64,000 bases of DNA from Panorpa germanica (taxonomy: Eukaryota; Arthropoda; Insecta; Mecoptera; Panorpidae). The notes under the pieces were generated by a model, which saw only the letters and a program-made list of their open reading frames with translations, was not told the origin of the DNA and did not search any database. This document shows positions 26,293 through 38,514 of the stretch, one piece after another; position 1 is the first letter of the stretch; every line of letters begins with the position of its first letter. Where the stretch lies: positions 9,424,001 through 9,488,000 of the forward strand of contig OY783216.1 in assembly GCA_963678705.1 (NCBI GenBank). Reading direction: 5' to 3'. Made by a program: the position numbers and the translations under genes.

Positions 26293-27903
26293 CTTTAGTC
26301 TGAAATGTTTATTTACCAACCTTTCTGTGACTTTGCCGCAAAAAGTTAGCTATTTCTCTTCCAAACTTCCAAACTTAAGAAGCCCATCAAATTACAATAA
26401 ATTAAAAAAGAAAAATTACCTTTCATAAAATGTTTTACTTAATTTAAGTAAAAAAACGTACTCGAACTTATGTCGAAGATGATTAATGTTCTTATGTAAT
26501 CTAAGAATATTATCAATTAAAGTAGTTCACAAGAAAATCACTTTTCTTACGATCACCTTTATACTTAGACAAAGTTTCAAAACTCTTTGCGGTACTACAC
26601 AGATGGTAATTTTCTTACGATTCTTAAAATCATAAAAAAAAACTAAACTTAGAATAATTAATTAAGAAAATGGAATATTGTCGTGTGAAGAAAAATACAG
26701 CAAGCAGTATTCTTTCCTGATTAAATTCTTCACATAACCTAGATTACAGCGAAACGGAACATAAAACAACCATGGCAACAACTACTTTTTATTGTAGACA
26801 TCTTATAAATTAGTTAGTTTGTTTTAGGGGGATTTTAAAGTAGGTTGGGCGCGACTGCTTCCAGAGAATATCGTTAAATGAAACAAATAATAACAGTGAA
26901 ATAAACAAATTAATTCCAAACATATAGCGAAAATACATAACCAATGAATAGCAAATAATTAATCTTAGAACGGTTGAACACATAATTTAAATTAGTTTTC
27001 AGAGAACTAGGAAATCTTAATTTTGAATTTCATAAAATACTATTTGCATAACATACTCGTACATAATCCTACATCTTAAGATTTACGTAAAGCAAAGCGA
27101 AATAATAATAAAACGTTATTAGTTTAATTCTGTACTTATGTAATGAGAAAATAAATGAAGCTATATAAAAGATATAATTACTAAATAGTAATTAATTGCT
27201 TCACTAATTGCAATTAAATGTCCAATAAAGTATTGTATGCTAGATTTGTGAATCTACAAAGTCATTTCATTCAAACCATTATTTTAACAAAAGGACTTAG
27301 TATAAATCTCAATTTAATCTTGAGAAGAAGAAGAAAAAGAATTCGAAGGACCATAATATTGTAATGTGCTTGTGAACTCATTCTTTAAGGGTGAAGGAAA
27401 GAGGGTAGGCAATTCATAGAAGGAAAGAGGGTAGGAAAAGGTTGTGAAGTTAATGGGCTTTTAATGTTCAAAAATGACTTCTTTAATATTTCGAATTGAA
27501 GTAGAAGCCATATAGACATATGAAGATACGCAGACTTGTAACAAGACTGTATTTAGACTGAATTTATAATATTGTCTCTGTTTTATTCAGCTGTTTTTAA
27601 GGGCTTACGATATACTATTTAAATAGATGTACTCATTGATTATTTATGCATGCATGTCGTGAGAAATAAACATTTTTAAAACAAATGCTTTTTGTTTAAT
27701 GTATTATAAATCACGTGTAGGACATTGTGACCACGTGACTGCAATTCTCATTACTTTGAACGGTGATTAACGTGGAATTACTGCAGCATAATGCGGTGGT
27801 GTGCTAATGGTTATTAGTAAGTAACTACAGTTGCATTATACTCGCATATGTAGCAGTAATACCGTTATGTATAAAATAAGGTTATGTCCTAACTACAAAT
27901 TCC
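26293..27903. other. AT-rich non-coding stretch
   Basis: Contains a weak family L fragment at 26840-26880 and a 17-bp direct duplication of GAAGGAAAGAGGGTAGG at 27392-27408 and 27419-27435. No gene seen. Confidence 0.5.
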
Positions 27904-28402
27904 TTAAAGCCTTATTCCTACTCACTGTTTTGATATTTTATTTACTGTTTCTATTTAATATCGTAATCTAGATTTCAGGTCCTCGTTTAAGCATTCCTTT
28001 TCACATTGGTGTTTTTATTTATGTTTAGTTAATTTAGTTGATGCATATGTTTCGTTAGTAATATAAATTTTGACAGTTCGATTTTTAATAACAATTAGTA
28101 ATAGAAATTGTTTTCTCTTCTATATTTTCCAAAAACTGACATTAAACTTCTTTTAAAAGTAAATCTTACTGTATTTTGACCGATTGTCACATTTTGAAGG
28201 TTATCATATAACATAGTTTTTCTTAATTTAATATTTTTAATTTAAAACATTGGACCTTGTAAGGTTCTATAAAAACTAAGAAAATTTAAAAAATAAATTA
28301 AATTAAAAATGATACTGTGAATGACTACGCGTATTGCCATATGCTAAACAATTTAAATTAAATACAAAATTAAATTAAAGCAGTGAGTGGGATTTATACT
28401 TG
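27904..28402 (+). mobile_element. Family B TIR element, copy 1 (about 0.5 kb)
   Basis: Begins TTAAAGCCTTATTCCTACTC and ends with an inverted CAGTGAGTGGGATTTATACT. The body matches 56820-57354 over its whole length (AAGCATTCCTTTTCACATT, CATTGGACCTTGTAAGGTTC, GTGAATGACTACGCGTATTG). It has no coding capacity. TTAA at the better-kept ends suggests TTAA target preference, as in piggyBac-type elements (inference). Confidence 0.75.
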
Positions 28403-28451
28403 ACTTTAAAACTGCATTACATTCTTGTTTCAAATATAGTATAAACTATAA

Positions 28452-28610
28452 TTCTAATTACGAGAGTTCGGCGGTAAAACTACAATACGATGGTGAATTT
28501 TATCTTATTCGTTCCTATATATATTTTATAAAAAAAAAGTGAGACGTAGAAGAACGTAGATTTATACGTCACAACTTGTTTTAAATAGGAGGCAAAGCCG
28601 GATTCTTATA
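28452..28610 (+). repeat. Family K MITE, degraded copy
   Basis: AATTACGAGAGTTCGGCGGT, then GAATTTTATCTTATTCGTTC and CACAACTTGTTTTAA, follow the order seen in 55876-56074. The right TIR is not preserved. Confidence 0.55.
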
Positions 28611-29945
28611 ATGTTAACTATAGCACGGTTTTCAGAATGCAAATATCATTGGATAGACTGTGCTATGCCCCAGTACACAGGGAAAAATTATTGAAAATTT
28701 TTATTATTAACAAAAAAAATGTAATTTAATTTTCATCACTTCTGTTGCGTTTTTATACATAATAACCGCTGCTACCCTTTGCATCTGATTACCCCATGCA
28801 ATAAATCACGGTTAATAAAAGAAGCTGTCACGCTTCAACACCGGCCCGGCCTGCCTGGTTCTGTCCTGGGGTGATGTGCTGTGCAATGAATATGAAAATT
28901 GAAAATCATTTTTTCACGAGTAATAAATTATCTGTTTTACAAAGCTGTTAATTTATAAACATCTGTTTTTCATTAAAAACACATAAATTTACAAAGTTTT
29001 CTGGTTTACCAATGAAGTCTATTATTTTATTTCCTATTTAAACTGTTTAAATGGGAAAACAGATTTTCCGAATGTTACAAATGAGGTTGTCGACGTCGGT
29101 GTCGGCATCGGTGTCGGTGGTTGTCATGTAATCAAGTTTGAATGCTTTAATTTGTGCAAAACGATTTATTTTTATTATTTCCTTCTATGGTAGCTGTTTT
29201 CGAAATTGAATAAATTATGGAAAGCGTTTTCCATTTACAGAGGAGCTTTAAATTAGCATTCCTTTATAGGTGCTAACAAAATTATTCCGATTTGGGTCTA
29301 TTTCGTATTTAAAGTACAGTAAGATGCTTTAAGTTTATTTTGTATACGTGTCGGAGGTGATAATGCATCTCAAAGATCAAAACCTGAACCCGGAGAAGCA
29401 AGTGCACACAAAATATACCATGCATATTTGACTTTTGATGTTCCACGCGAAAACGAATTGTATTTAGTTGAAAATGCCTCACAGCAGATGACAATCTAGA
29501 TGAAAAACATGTATTTCAACTAGACGCGTCATTTTAAATTAACAGAAAATCGCAATATTTTCGTGAAAAGTTGTGATATTTTCATTTTACTATAAAGAAA
29601 CTCTGAGGTTAGTAATAAAACACAACATCTATTAAATATCACTGTAATGACGGTTTTATGTTGATAAAATTATAGCTCTTGTTGAGTCACCTTATCTTGC
29701 AAAAGGCTCTTGACTAGCAAAATAAATCGCACCAAATAATAAAAATTAAAAATAAATAAATATACCAACCATATAATACACAAATCTACAAAACACACAA
29801 TGATTATACTACAATTAATGTGAGATAGAACGCAGTTGTTGAAATCGTAGTAAAATAGTAGAAGAAAAGCTCTTGTTAAAAGACCTATCTTAAATAAAGA
29901 AAATGGTTTTTAATTAATTTAACTATCATTAACAATAAGATTATC

Positions 29946-29950
<5 letters not shown>
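28611..29950. other. AT-rich non-coding stretch with a hexamer repeat
   Basis: No gene seen. A short run of GTCGGT-like hexamers occurs at 29088-29124 (GTCGACGTCGGTGTCGGCAT), notably CpG-rich for the region. Confidence 0.5.

Positions 29951-30028
<78 letters not shown>
29951..30028. repeat. (TA)39 microsatellite
   Basis: An uninterrupted 78-bp TA dinucleotide run. It directly abuts a family H repeat (30035-30185), which may have supplied the original TA tract. Confidence 0.97.
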
Positions 30029-30034
<6 letters not shown>

Positions 30035-30035
<1 letters not shown>

Positions 30036-30185
30036 TTCTGGTCCGATGAGCTAACGGTGTATATTAGTTATAGCTACTTTCATTGTAGTGTGTGATATTT
30101 GGAGTCGACAGAATTCACTGTGCATAATGTAAAGTTATTGTAAAATTAGATAAAAAGGAATTGACAATTTAAATAATAAACTTTA
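30035..30185 (-). repeat. Interspersed repeat family H, copy 2
   Basis: Inverted relative to 20228-20385, with GATGAGCTAACGGTGTATAT, GCTACTTTCATTGTAGTGTG and TTTGGAGTCGACAGAATTC. Lies immediately right of the TA microsatellite. Confidence 0.65.
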
Positions 30186-30195
30186 TATGTCGTTG

Positions 30196-31534
30196 TTTGA
30201 TTTCAGACAAGATAGTATCATTTAAGTTAAACAGTGTAATTATTATAATGTGTATATAAATTACTAAAATAAAAGTCTTTGATTTCAGAGCAACACATAA
30301 GTTTAATTAAAAATTTACAATTCCTTATTTACAATGTCTTATATATATACATATATTAGAAGTTCAACTTCGATTATCCGAAGTCGATTAGTTATTTGTA
30401 TTTATCACCCGTCAAGATTGGTCGACATGACTTTCCGACAATTTAAAATTAGATCCAGACGGCAACATATGTATGTTGGTATACATATAATCATACTAGT
30501 GGTTCCTGCGATATGTCAGTGCAATTTACAAGCAGATTACGTATATACCCGAACATATAAGCAAACCTATTTCGTTAATTTCCTACAGCACTTTATCTAT
30601 GCCTCACATAATGTAGTGTGTATTTACATTTGTATTTGTACAGCAAAGAAAACAGATCAATACTAAGATATGACAATAAGACAAATTAATAACACCAATT
30701 TACGATCGATATAACAGTGAAACACTTAATTCTTTAAAGTTCAAATAGTCTGAACTATTAATTATTTATCAAATTAAAACTAATTTTTATATCTACGATA
30801 GGATACGGTTGTTTATGTGAAAGAACTCGCAAATAGGAGTTGCTAACTATTAAACATACATAAGAGCGAGATAGAGTTAGCGCAGCACACCGGTCATCAG
30901 ACAAGGACGCAGTGTGTGGTTTTCTTGATTTTTTTAAAATGCAAATAATTTATAAAATATTCAACTTAAATTTTTTTAATATTCTTCTGATGACTTGGCC
31001 TATGATCCACTTCCGACTTAACGTCGACTTCTGGGACACCTTGTATAATAAAGAGCATTACAAGAAATTTTAAACAACTTAATGAATTTCTATTATCACA
31101 GTTGTTGTAGTTTATAAGACATGAACCGCATTTTGTTTACCACTGGCTCTCAAGTTCGTTGGAAAATCATCCCTTACGTACTTAATGGTAAAAGTCTTCG
31201 TGAGCTGCATGCTCCCCCGTAGAACTAAGCGACCGTTTATTTAAAATACTCCTGGTTCTTAGTGACAGTGTAAAATAAATCTTCATAAATAAAAGTGTTC
31301 CTGATGGCTAAACCTCAGATAAGATGTCTTCAGAATATATTAATGTTGAATTCGTAATAAAGGTGTGTCCACACTGGCACAAAATCCACCAATTACCTTC
31401 CCTTATAGTGTAAAATCCGACTGCGTGATTACTAAGTCCAATTATACCAATAATATTTATTTGAGTGCATCAACTTTCAAAAGTTATTAGCACTTAAAGA
31501 AACATTATAAACATTTACAAAACTTAATTTACAA
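30196..31534. other. AT-rich non-coding stretch
   Basis: A 110-codon plus-strand frame at 30334-30666 is the longest here, but it is Tyr/Ile-rich, reads like translated A/T repeats, and has no domain or splice context. No other structure recognised. Confidence 0.5.
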
Positions 31535-31630
31535 CTTATAAAGACGAGTATGGGTACTTAAAATAAAGAGATTCAACTACTTTTATTGATAAAGTCAATA
31601 AGGTTTCTCAGACTTTCCCTGCTTTCAAAT
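31535..31630 (+). repeat. Interspersed repeat family O, copy 2
   Basis: Direct match to 17490-17586. It ends just upstream of a family D MITE, so the two repeats sit nearly side by side. Confidence 0.55.
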
Positions 31631-31670
31631 ATGTGCATTCCTCAGTTATATTAAGCGGTGTGGTGATTCA

Positions 31671-31990
31671 AATGTTTGCCTCCAACGAGTGAGTCAAATA
31701 TTAGAAGATTGCCATGACAAGTTCCCAACTACACGGTGAAACGAATGTTTGATCCGAATGATTTATTTATTTTATTAATTTGTTGATATTATTGACACTG
31801 ACACTGTTTAACAAAAACTTTCAAGTAAATAAATAAACTTTCAAGTATAAAACCTTCCTTTGTTGGCTGATTCGTACTGCAGTGCATGACATGTGAATCA
31901 AGTGTGTGGTGGGGGTAGATAAATCCCTTCAGGCCGACACGTTGCGTCGAACCATAAAGCGTACAACGTTGGAAGGTGTTCGTAGCAACG
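31671..31990 (+). mobile_element. PIF/Harbinger-like MITE, family D copy 2
   Basis: Carries a 5' extension shared with the 37-kb copy (GATTCAAATGTTTGCCT, GAACGAATGTTT-type text, TCCGAATGATTTATTTATTT) followed by the common GACACTGACACTGTTTAAC to GTGTGGTGGGGGTAGA core. The right end carries CAACGTTGG and GCAACGTTTG words. Termini are unclear. Confidence 0.65.
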
Positions 31991-31999
31991 TTTGATATT

Positions 32000-33686
32000 A
32001 CAGCCTTGTCTGTGCGACAAGTACCTGGAGTATAATTTGCTTTATCGTTAATGGGCTGTTACATTGTTCACACTCGTTAATTGATTGTGGTTCGCTGAAT
32101 TTTTATTTATAAGTAAGATTAAATAGCGTTTAATATTTTATTTCTTAATAATACACAAGTGCTCTTCTCTTTAAATGAATTAAAGTAAATTTATTCAAAA
32201 TTATAAATGATTTATAAATTCTATAAATCACGTTATCTGCGTTTAACTTGTTTGCTTATCTCAGCGTTATCTATATTTGAGAATTCGTGATTCTTGGTAT
32301 AAACAGGTGGTGATATTAAAGTAAAACTTCTTCAGTATTTTCCATAATACTCGTGCTTCTACACTCGTACATAAGCTCCGGTTCCGGTTCCAGAATACTC
32401 TCCAGAAAAAAAAAACGAGATTTATTCACATTTATTTATTTAACTATTCTCGACTTTAACTGAAAATATTCAAAAGTTTCGTTGGAGCAGCCGACATGTG
32501 GTACAAATGTGATATTTATGCATACAACGAAAACATCCTCCAGAGGTTTATCTAAATACGAATTTCAATCACAAACACACACACACACATATACAATATA
32601 TATATTTATATATATATCTGACCCTCCCTCAAATCTAGGCCTGATTGCAGAACGAACCTCTGTTTGATAGTTGATGCTTCCCTTTTAAGATTAATACAAA
32701 TACAAATGAGTACTTTTAAAAATTGTATAATTCCCTTTTTTATAACTGGAGTTGTACCACTATTGAACCCGCTCATGTACAGTTACATAAAATTATAAAA
32801 CCGATGACTGCACATAAATAATTCATCTTACAGTACAAAAGAAACTTCAAGAATCTTCTTAGCATCATTACTTAAAGCAATAAATTATAATATCCAGCCC
32901 CCGAAGAGTTGTTAGCGGTTAGAAACGTTATTCACAGAGCAGAATCTACAAATTGCAGAAGGAGTTCATGCTTTAAGTTTCTTAGAAAACGGGAAGATAA
33001 TTCTTTCTTGATTCCGCTTCTGGTTTATCAGTTTGTCTATGGAAGACATGTAACTGTTATAATCACAAGGGTAGGAGGGTGCCACGCAAATGTTGAATAT
33101 GGATAAACTCATTGACTGTACAACTGATTCTCAAGTTATGCTCGTATTTAATCGTGCATGGCTAACCGAATGCCCGCAAGAAATTTTCATTAGCTTGACA
33201 GATATCAGTTGCTGACCTAGATAACTTCATCAAACTTTCATTCTAAACTATCTAAGTTGTCCGGACTATTGATGCAGATGATTTTAAGCTACTCATAATA
33301 TATTATGATTTAAATATATGTTTTTTATATTAAAAGTATTATAGTCTTGATGGTGTACACAGAAAATTTGACAGAAAATCGGAATAAAACAAGCAAATTT
33401 CAAAGTGGGACATCATTTTACTGAATATTCTGCGATTGTTACGAATTTGCAAGCGTTTGAGCATAGAAAAATTATAGTTGTGAAATATCATACGAAATTA
33501 GCATTGAAATAACATAAGTTATTAATTTGATCATTGACAGTTTTGAAATTAAATTCTTTTTTTCTTAATATACTCATCTTTTGGACGTTTTTTGGAGTTG
33601 AGAATCTCTGATCAACAGAACCAGTAGTAAAAGTAGGTGAATTATTCAAGATCAGCATTCTCAGCAGATCGTTTGAATATTGCCCT
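32000..33686. other. AT-rich non-coding stretch
   Basis: Contains a short (CA)n tract at about 32573-32589 followed by TA-rich text. No gene supported; frames of 61-65 codons have no features. Confidence 0.5.
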
Positions 33687-33730
33687 GGGTATACACTGGG
33701 TATACATGGGGTATACATGGGGTATACATG
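33687..33730. repeat. 11-bp tandem repeat, four units
   Basis: Unit GGGTATACATG is repeated four times head to tail; the first unit differs (GGGTATACACT). GTATAC is itself palindromic. An 89-codon minus-strand frame crosses it but gains no support, because the 11-bp period breaks frame. Confidence 0.95.
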
Positions 33731-34330
33731 GGGTTGACTCATTCCAATGTTGTGCAATGTTGCGAAGTTTATAGTAGAATATTTTTTTATACATTAACAT
33801 AAAATAACGTAAATCAAGTGTTTTGCGATGTCTTGTAATCCACTAAAATATTGTTCGTGTATTTACACAAGCGTGGAAATTTACATAATCCATAAAATAA
33901 AAATGGAAATTTATTGGAAAGTGGTACACGTTAAATGTGGTTTTATGCTTTATCAATGTTTGTAAATTGCATTTAAAATGCATTAGCATACCCAGAGCAG
34001 AGTGTGGTATACATACATGATAGCCATCGGTATGCGATATGCAATCGGTACAACATCATGTAAATGATGTTCACAAGTGATTCAATACCTCTTATGGTAA
34101 GCGTCTACAAACCAGCACGGAAAACGGTGATTTGTGGCATTATAATTGGCATACTGTAGACCGCGTAGTTAGAAACATTAAGTACAAAGAAAATATGAAT
34201 CTTAACAAAAATAGTAGGAATTATGATTAGATGTATTTGTTTAGGATTAGATTTTATTTGTTCTCTGAAACGATTGTTATAAGCATTGAATTCCCTTTTG
34301 TAAGGTTGTCCGTTGTATAGTAAAAACGTG

Positions 34331-34693
34331 CTTTTTAAGCTACTGAAATATTGAAAACAGTTTGGACATATGGAACCCAGCTAAGGGGCTGTACTAAGAA
34401 ATGCAATTGATGCATTCAGACTTTCCAAAATAAAGTTCTGAGGAACACAGTGAATGCACCATGGTATGTCCGCAATAGCGATATACATAGGGATCTCAAA
34501 GTAACTACAGTAGCTGAAGAAATTACGAAAATAGTAAGAAAGCACGAGTAACGTCTCCAACATCATGTCAACGTGGAAGCGTTTCACCTGCTACACACGG
34601 ATGGACTGACAAGAAGATTAAGCCATTTGAGCTAGTATGATGACCGACAAAAAAAAGAGTATCAACAATGGTTAATACTCTGACTTAAAATTT
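34331..34693 (+). pseudogene. Jockey-like reverse transcriptase 3' fragment, copy 1 (broken)
   Basis: Nearly identical to the C-terminal part of the RT fragment at 36387-37170. It covers the motif region L-K-X-V-W-T-Y-G, then A-P-W-Y-V-R-N-S-D-I-H-R-D-L, typical of the C-terminal end of Jockey-clade non-LTR RTs. It is 5'-truncated inside the thumb region. It shares with copy 2 an in-frame TAA after K-H-E, where the family has Gln or Arg. It lacks 8 bases present in copy 2 near its 3' end. The 3' UTR is interrupted at 34693 by an LTR insertion and resumes at 35557. Confidence 0.85.
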
Positions 34694-35552
34694 TGTTGTG
34701 ATATGTACGACATCTCCCCTATCACAATTTTTCCTTTTTCTTTTCCTTAGAGCAGAAACGCATATGTTTTGTTTTATATGCGTTCCTTTTCTTTGGTTGA
34801 GGAGTGTTGTAAGTACGCATATGTCGCACTTACCTTTTATTTTTAATGATATTAAATGTTAATTATGTAATAGAATTATATTATGTAAACAGTTTTTGTA
34901 TTAGTATTAAGATCGTAAAGAATAATTATTTAAGTTTAGCGCTTATAAATATTGTCTCTGGTTTGTGGAGATTAATATTGATTTAATGCTGGTAATTCAG
35001 TATTGGCGTTCTGTGATGTGAAATAAATTATTATATATTAAATTGCACAAGACGCTGAAAGCCAGTCTTCTCCTGAGTCTCAAAGCAAGCATTACTATTC
35101 GCAACTTCGTACGTATTGAATAGTGAGCACATTTCAACTATTAATTAAATTATAACACTATAGAATTACATTTTGTTTTATATCTGTCATCTTCGTTAAT
35201 CTAATAAAATACTATTGTAATTAAGTAAGCAGATATAATATTACAACGAATAAATGATATATTTTAATAAAAGTGTTTGTATTAATAGTAATAAAAAGAT
35301 ACTAATTGTTCAACCGTCGCATGTCGCAACGAGGTTACTTTAGACCGCTCAAGTATTCTCTAATTGCAACAATACACCGTCTGAACAAGAATCCTTATTA
35401 ATCATCTTAAGAAAGATATTCGATTACTACTGTAATTGGTGTTGGAAGTCGTCAACTGAAGAATCTACTACCAGAAGCTAGCATCCCTGCAGAATGTACT
35501 AGTAAGCTGAGTAATCTCCTCCAGAACGACAATACGACACAATTTTACAACA
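34694..35552. mobile_element. Solo LTR, 859 bp, flanked by ATTT duplication
   Basis: The insertion boundaries come from comparing the two Jockey fragments: copy 2 runs straight through, while copy 1 is split exactly here. The inserted segment starts TGTTGT and ends ACAACA, perfect 6-bp inverted ends with the canonical TG...CA. Four bases (ATTT) are duplicated at 34690-34693 and 35553-35556. Inside are a TATA-like CTTATAAATA at about 34941 and AATAAA at about 35020, the promoter and polyadenylation order of an LTR. No gag/pol remains, so recombination between two LTRs is the simplest history. A 4-bp duplication is common in insect Gypsy-type elements; a Copia origin is not excluded. Confidence 0.75.
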
Positions 35553-35556
35553 ATTT

Positions 35557-35640
35557 ATTACCATTATTAAATTAACTAGAAAAAATGTTATTAGATAGTT
35601 TATATAAACTAGTTATAACAATATAATAGGTAGAAAAAAA
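35557..35640 (+). pseudogene. 3' end of Jockey-like copy 1, right of the LTR
   Basis: ATTACCATTATTAAATTAAC and TAAACTAGTTATAACAATA match 37086-37165, which in copy 2 directly follow the RT fragment. Ends in A-rich text, as expected of a LINE tail. Confidence 0.75.
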
Positions 35641-36386
35641 ACAAAAATTTAAAATTAAAATTAATGTTCGGAGTGTACTCCGAAATGGCTTATGGTATTT
35701 AAAATTTAAAAACATTGAAAACTATTTTTTAAATATAAAATCATACAGCTTATATAATAAACATTGCAAGTTCAAACATGTACACACCTGCAAGAAGTTG
35801 ACTTCGATAAAACTCGTAAAGATTCGTCTCGTCTCGTCACTAATTCTAAACACTGAATGCACATTGCATCACTTTTAAATAATATTGCGCAATACATGTA
35901 ATATAAAAATTTGAATATAATTTGTAAATAACTTTAAATCATTTATATTATCTCTAATTATATAAAACATAATCCACTAACACAAGGAAAGAACACGAAA
36001 ATGTCTTCACACAAACAAATTTACGAGGGGGACGCGGGGTATATTTTGAGGTTATAATTTATGCAATCGAATATTTTACAAAAAATAAAGCACTTTGTAA
36101 TAAAAAACTTATTCACACGTATGTGGTTATTGTTTATAGACACAATTATAACACTTTACTAATTTAATTAATGATTTATTAATTAATATTTTTATTTATT
36201 TGGCGAGAAAATGACACCGTACGCACGTATGACACAATTCACTGAGTGAAACTAAGTCAAGATAGTATACCTGTCTCGCTCACACATTTTCTTCCAATCA
36301 AATAACAAAACATTGTTTGTTTACAGTTCATTGTATAACGATGCAATTAATTTTTATTTTTATAAATAGATTTCGTTTTATTTTTT
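35641..36386. other. AT-rich non-coding stretch
   Basis: Nothing recognised between the two Jockey fragments other than A/T-rich text; no gene. Confidence 0.5.
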
Positions 36387-37170
36387 GCTGCAACGTTTGA
36401 AGATGATACGGCTATAATGGCGATAGCTAATAATATGCAACAAGCTACCAAAAAAGTGCAAGAAACCATGAACAACGTAAGGGCATGGTTAAGGAAATGG
36501 AGGATTGCATTAAACGAAACGAAATCGGTGCATGCTAATTTCACCAACAAAAGCTATTCCGTATGCGAATACAGCAAAGTATCTAGGAATGACTTTAGAT
36601 GCCAAACTTCGTTGGAAGGCTCACGTAAAGAAAAAGAGAGATGAACTGGGAATAACATATAAGAAAATGTACTGGGTAATGGGACGCAAATCCACATTGT
36701 CCATACATAACAAACTAATGCTGTTTAAGCAAATATTGAAACCAGTTTGGACATATGGAATGGAGCCAGCTATGGGGCTGTACTAAGAAATGCAACATCA
36801 TATGCATTCAGACTTTCCAAAATAAAGTTCTGAGGAACACAGTGAATGCACCATGGTATGTCCGCAATAGCGATATACATAGGGATCTCAAAGTAACTAC
36901 AGTAGCTGAAGAAATTACGAAAATAGCAAGAAAGCACGAGTAACGTCTCCAACATCATGTCAACGTGGAAACGTTTCACCAGCTGCACACGGATGGACTG
37001 ACAAGAAGATTAAAGAGAACTAAGCCATTTGAGCTAGTATGATGACCGACAGAAAATGAGTATCAACAATTGTTAATACTCTGACTCAAAAATATTACCA
37101 TTATTAAAATTAACTAGAAAAATGTTATTCTAGTTTGAATAAACTAGTTATAACAATAAAATTAAAAAAA
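36387..37170 (+). pseudogene. Jockey-like non-LTR reverse transcriptase fragment, copy 2 (frameshifted)
   Basis: Begins at the RT catalytic block, read as A-T-F-E-D-D-T-A-I; the family norm is Y/F-A-D-D, so the Ala is replaced. Downstream are recognisable Jockey-clade motifs: W-R-I-A-L-N-E-T-K-S, A-K-Y-L-G-M-T-L-D, L-S-I-H-N-K-L, L-K-P-V-W-T-Y-G and A-P-W-Y-V-R-N. The reading frame changes near 36543 and again near 36760, and TAA at 36941-36943 truncates it. Homology continues past that stop to a final TGA at 37040-37042. The N-terminal endonuclease and most of the RT are absent. An untranslated tail with TAAACTAGTTATAACAATA ends in A-rich sequence near 37170. It is dead; the intact protein would copy the element's RNA at a nicked target. 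Confidence 0.9.
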
Positions 37171-37762
37171 ATAACCTGAAAATACATGTAAAAGGTAAAC
37201 TATTTTATATTAGTATTTTCATTTACAGTTCTTCTTCTCAACAAACAATAACACAATTAGAAATATTGCGCTCCAATGTTAAAATTTTTCATAACAACTT
37301 TTATTACAATCATTCTTAATTACGCTCTACTCTATGAAACTTGAGCCATGTGTAGAGAATTGTAAAAAACTTTATAAATTGTATTTTAATGAAAAAACTT
37401 AATATAATAAAGTTGTGTTACCTGCATTTCTCCGCCATAGCTTGTTTAAACAACTTCAACTAACGGTAACTCAGTAGTTAGTGTACAATACTAATTATAT
37501 GGAAGAGTTGAGTACCGTTGTAATGGGTGTACAACTTCAAGTCGGTAACAAACTGCACTTACGAACAATGTATTGTTACATTTCACAGTGTATATCGTAA
37601 CAATTGTAGATAATTAAGTATACATGTTTAAACATGTATAGCTGCATTGTGAAGTTTCTTGATATTCATTTATTTTATAATTAGAAATGTTATTCATTTC
37701 ATGTTATATTTTATAATAACGAAATTTTATTTTTGTGCTTTATACTGTCAGATTGTCCTGCG
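37171..37762. other. AT-rich non-coding stretch
   Basis: No gene or repeat partner noticed. Confidence 0.45.
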
Positions 37763-38055
37763 TTTGATTCAAATGTTTGCCTTTAACATGTGTGTCAAAT
37801 ATTGGAAGATTGACATGGCAAGTTTTCTACTACACGATGGAACGAATGTTTCATCCGAATGATTTATTTATTTTATTAATTTTTTGATGTTATTAGCACT
37901 GACACTGTTTAACAAAAACTTTCAAGTAAATAAAGAAACTTTCAAGTATAAAACCTTCCTTTGCTGGGCGATTCGTGCAGCAGTGCATGACATGTGGGGT
38001 AGGACAATCCGTTTTGACGCGAGTCAAAAGACAGACAACAGCCCGAATATTAATA
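37763..38055 (+). mobile_element. PIF/Harbinger-like MITE, family D copy 3
   Basis: Same layout as the 31-kb copy: GATTCAAATGTTTGCCT, GAACGAATGTTTCATCCG, GACACTGTTTAAC, AAAACCTTCCTTTGCTGG, CAGCAGTGCATGACATGTGG, then a short stretch with AAAGACAGACAACAGCCCG. The right terminus is lost. Confidence 0.7.
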
Positions 38056-38514
38056 GTCTAATTTTTTAATAGTCAGTTAAACTACAGTTATGACATTAAC
38101 CTAAATATATACACAATTAACTAACGAAAAACGTAACCTAAGTATTTTCCTTTGTTAAACTACAGTTATGTTCGACTTGATCCAAAATCAAAGCAAAGAA
38201 ATAAAAATATTCACCAAGGTTGACAATAAACCACAATTAATTGACTATTAAAAAATGTAATAATAATTAAATCTAACCAGATTGGTTTTCTCTCCACAAA
38301 CGATCGTCACAAACAAAGTGTCAAATTACTGCATGATGAATTGAGTACAATACCTACAACGAATATATTATAATGCGATTGTAAAAACTTTCCCTATATT
38401 GTAACGATTTTACAAAGATTTTATATAGTAGCGGTATACCACAAGAATAGATTCAAAGCAATAACGAACGATACGGGTTACCCCTTATCCAGTGCCGTGC
38501 GGTGGATATTCACA

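Noticed and set aside
29951..30028. TA tract as an origin or regulatory element
   Set aside because: A plain (TA)n microsatellite explains it; no accompanying motifs.
30334..30666. 110-codon ORF
   Set aside because: Tyr/Ile/Cys-rich translation of A/T-rich text, no domain, no splice context, no upstream start support.
34807..35131. LTR starting at TGTTGTAAG after a GAGGAG polypurine-like word
   Set aside because: Comparison with the second Jockey copy places the real insertion limits at 34694 and 35552; this word is internal to that LTR.
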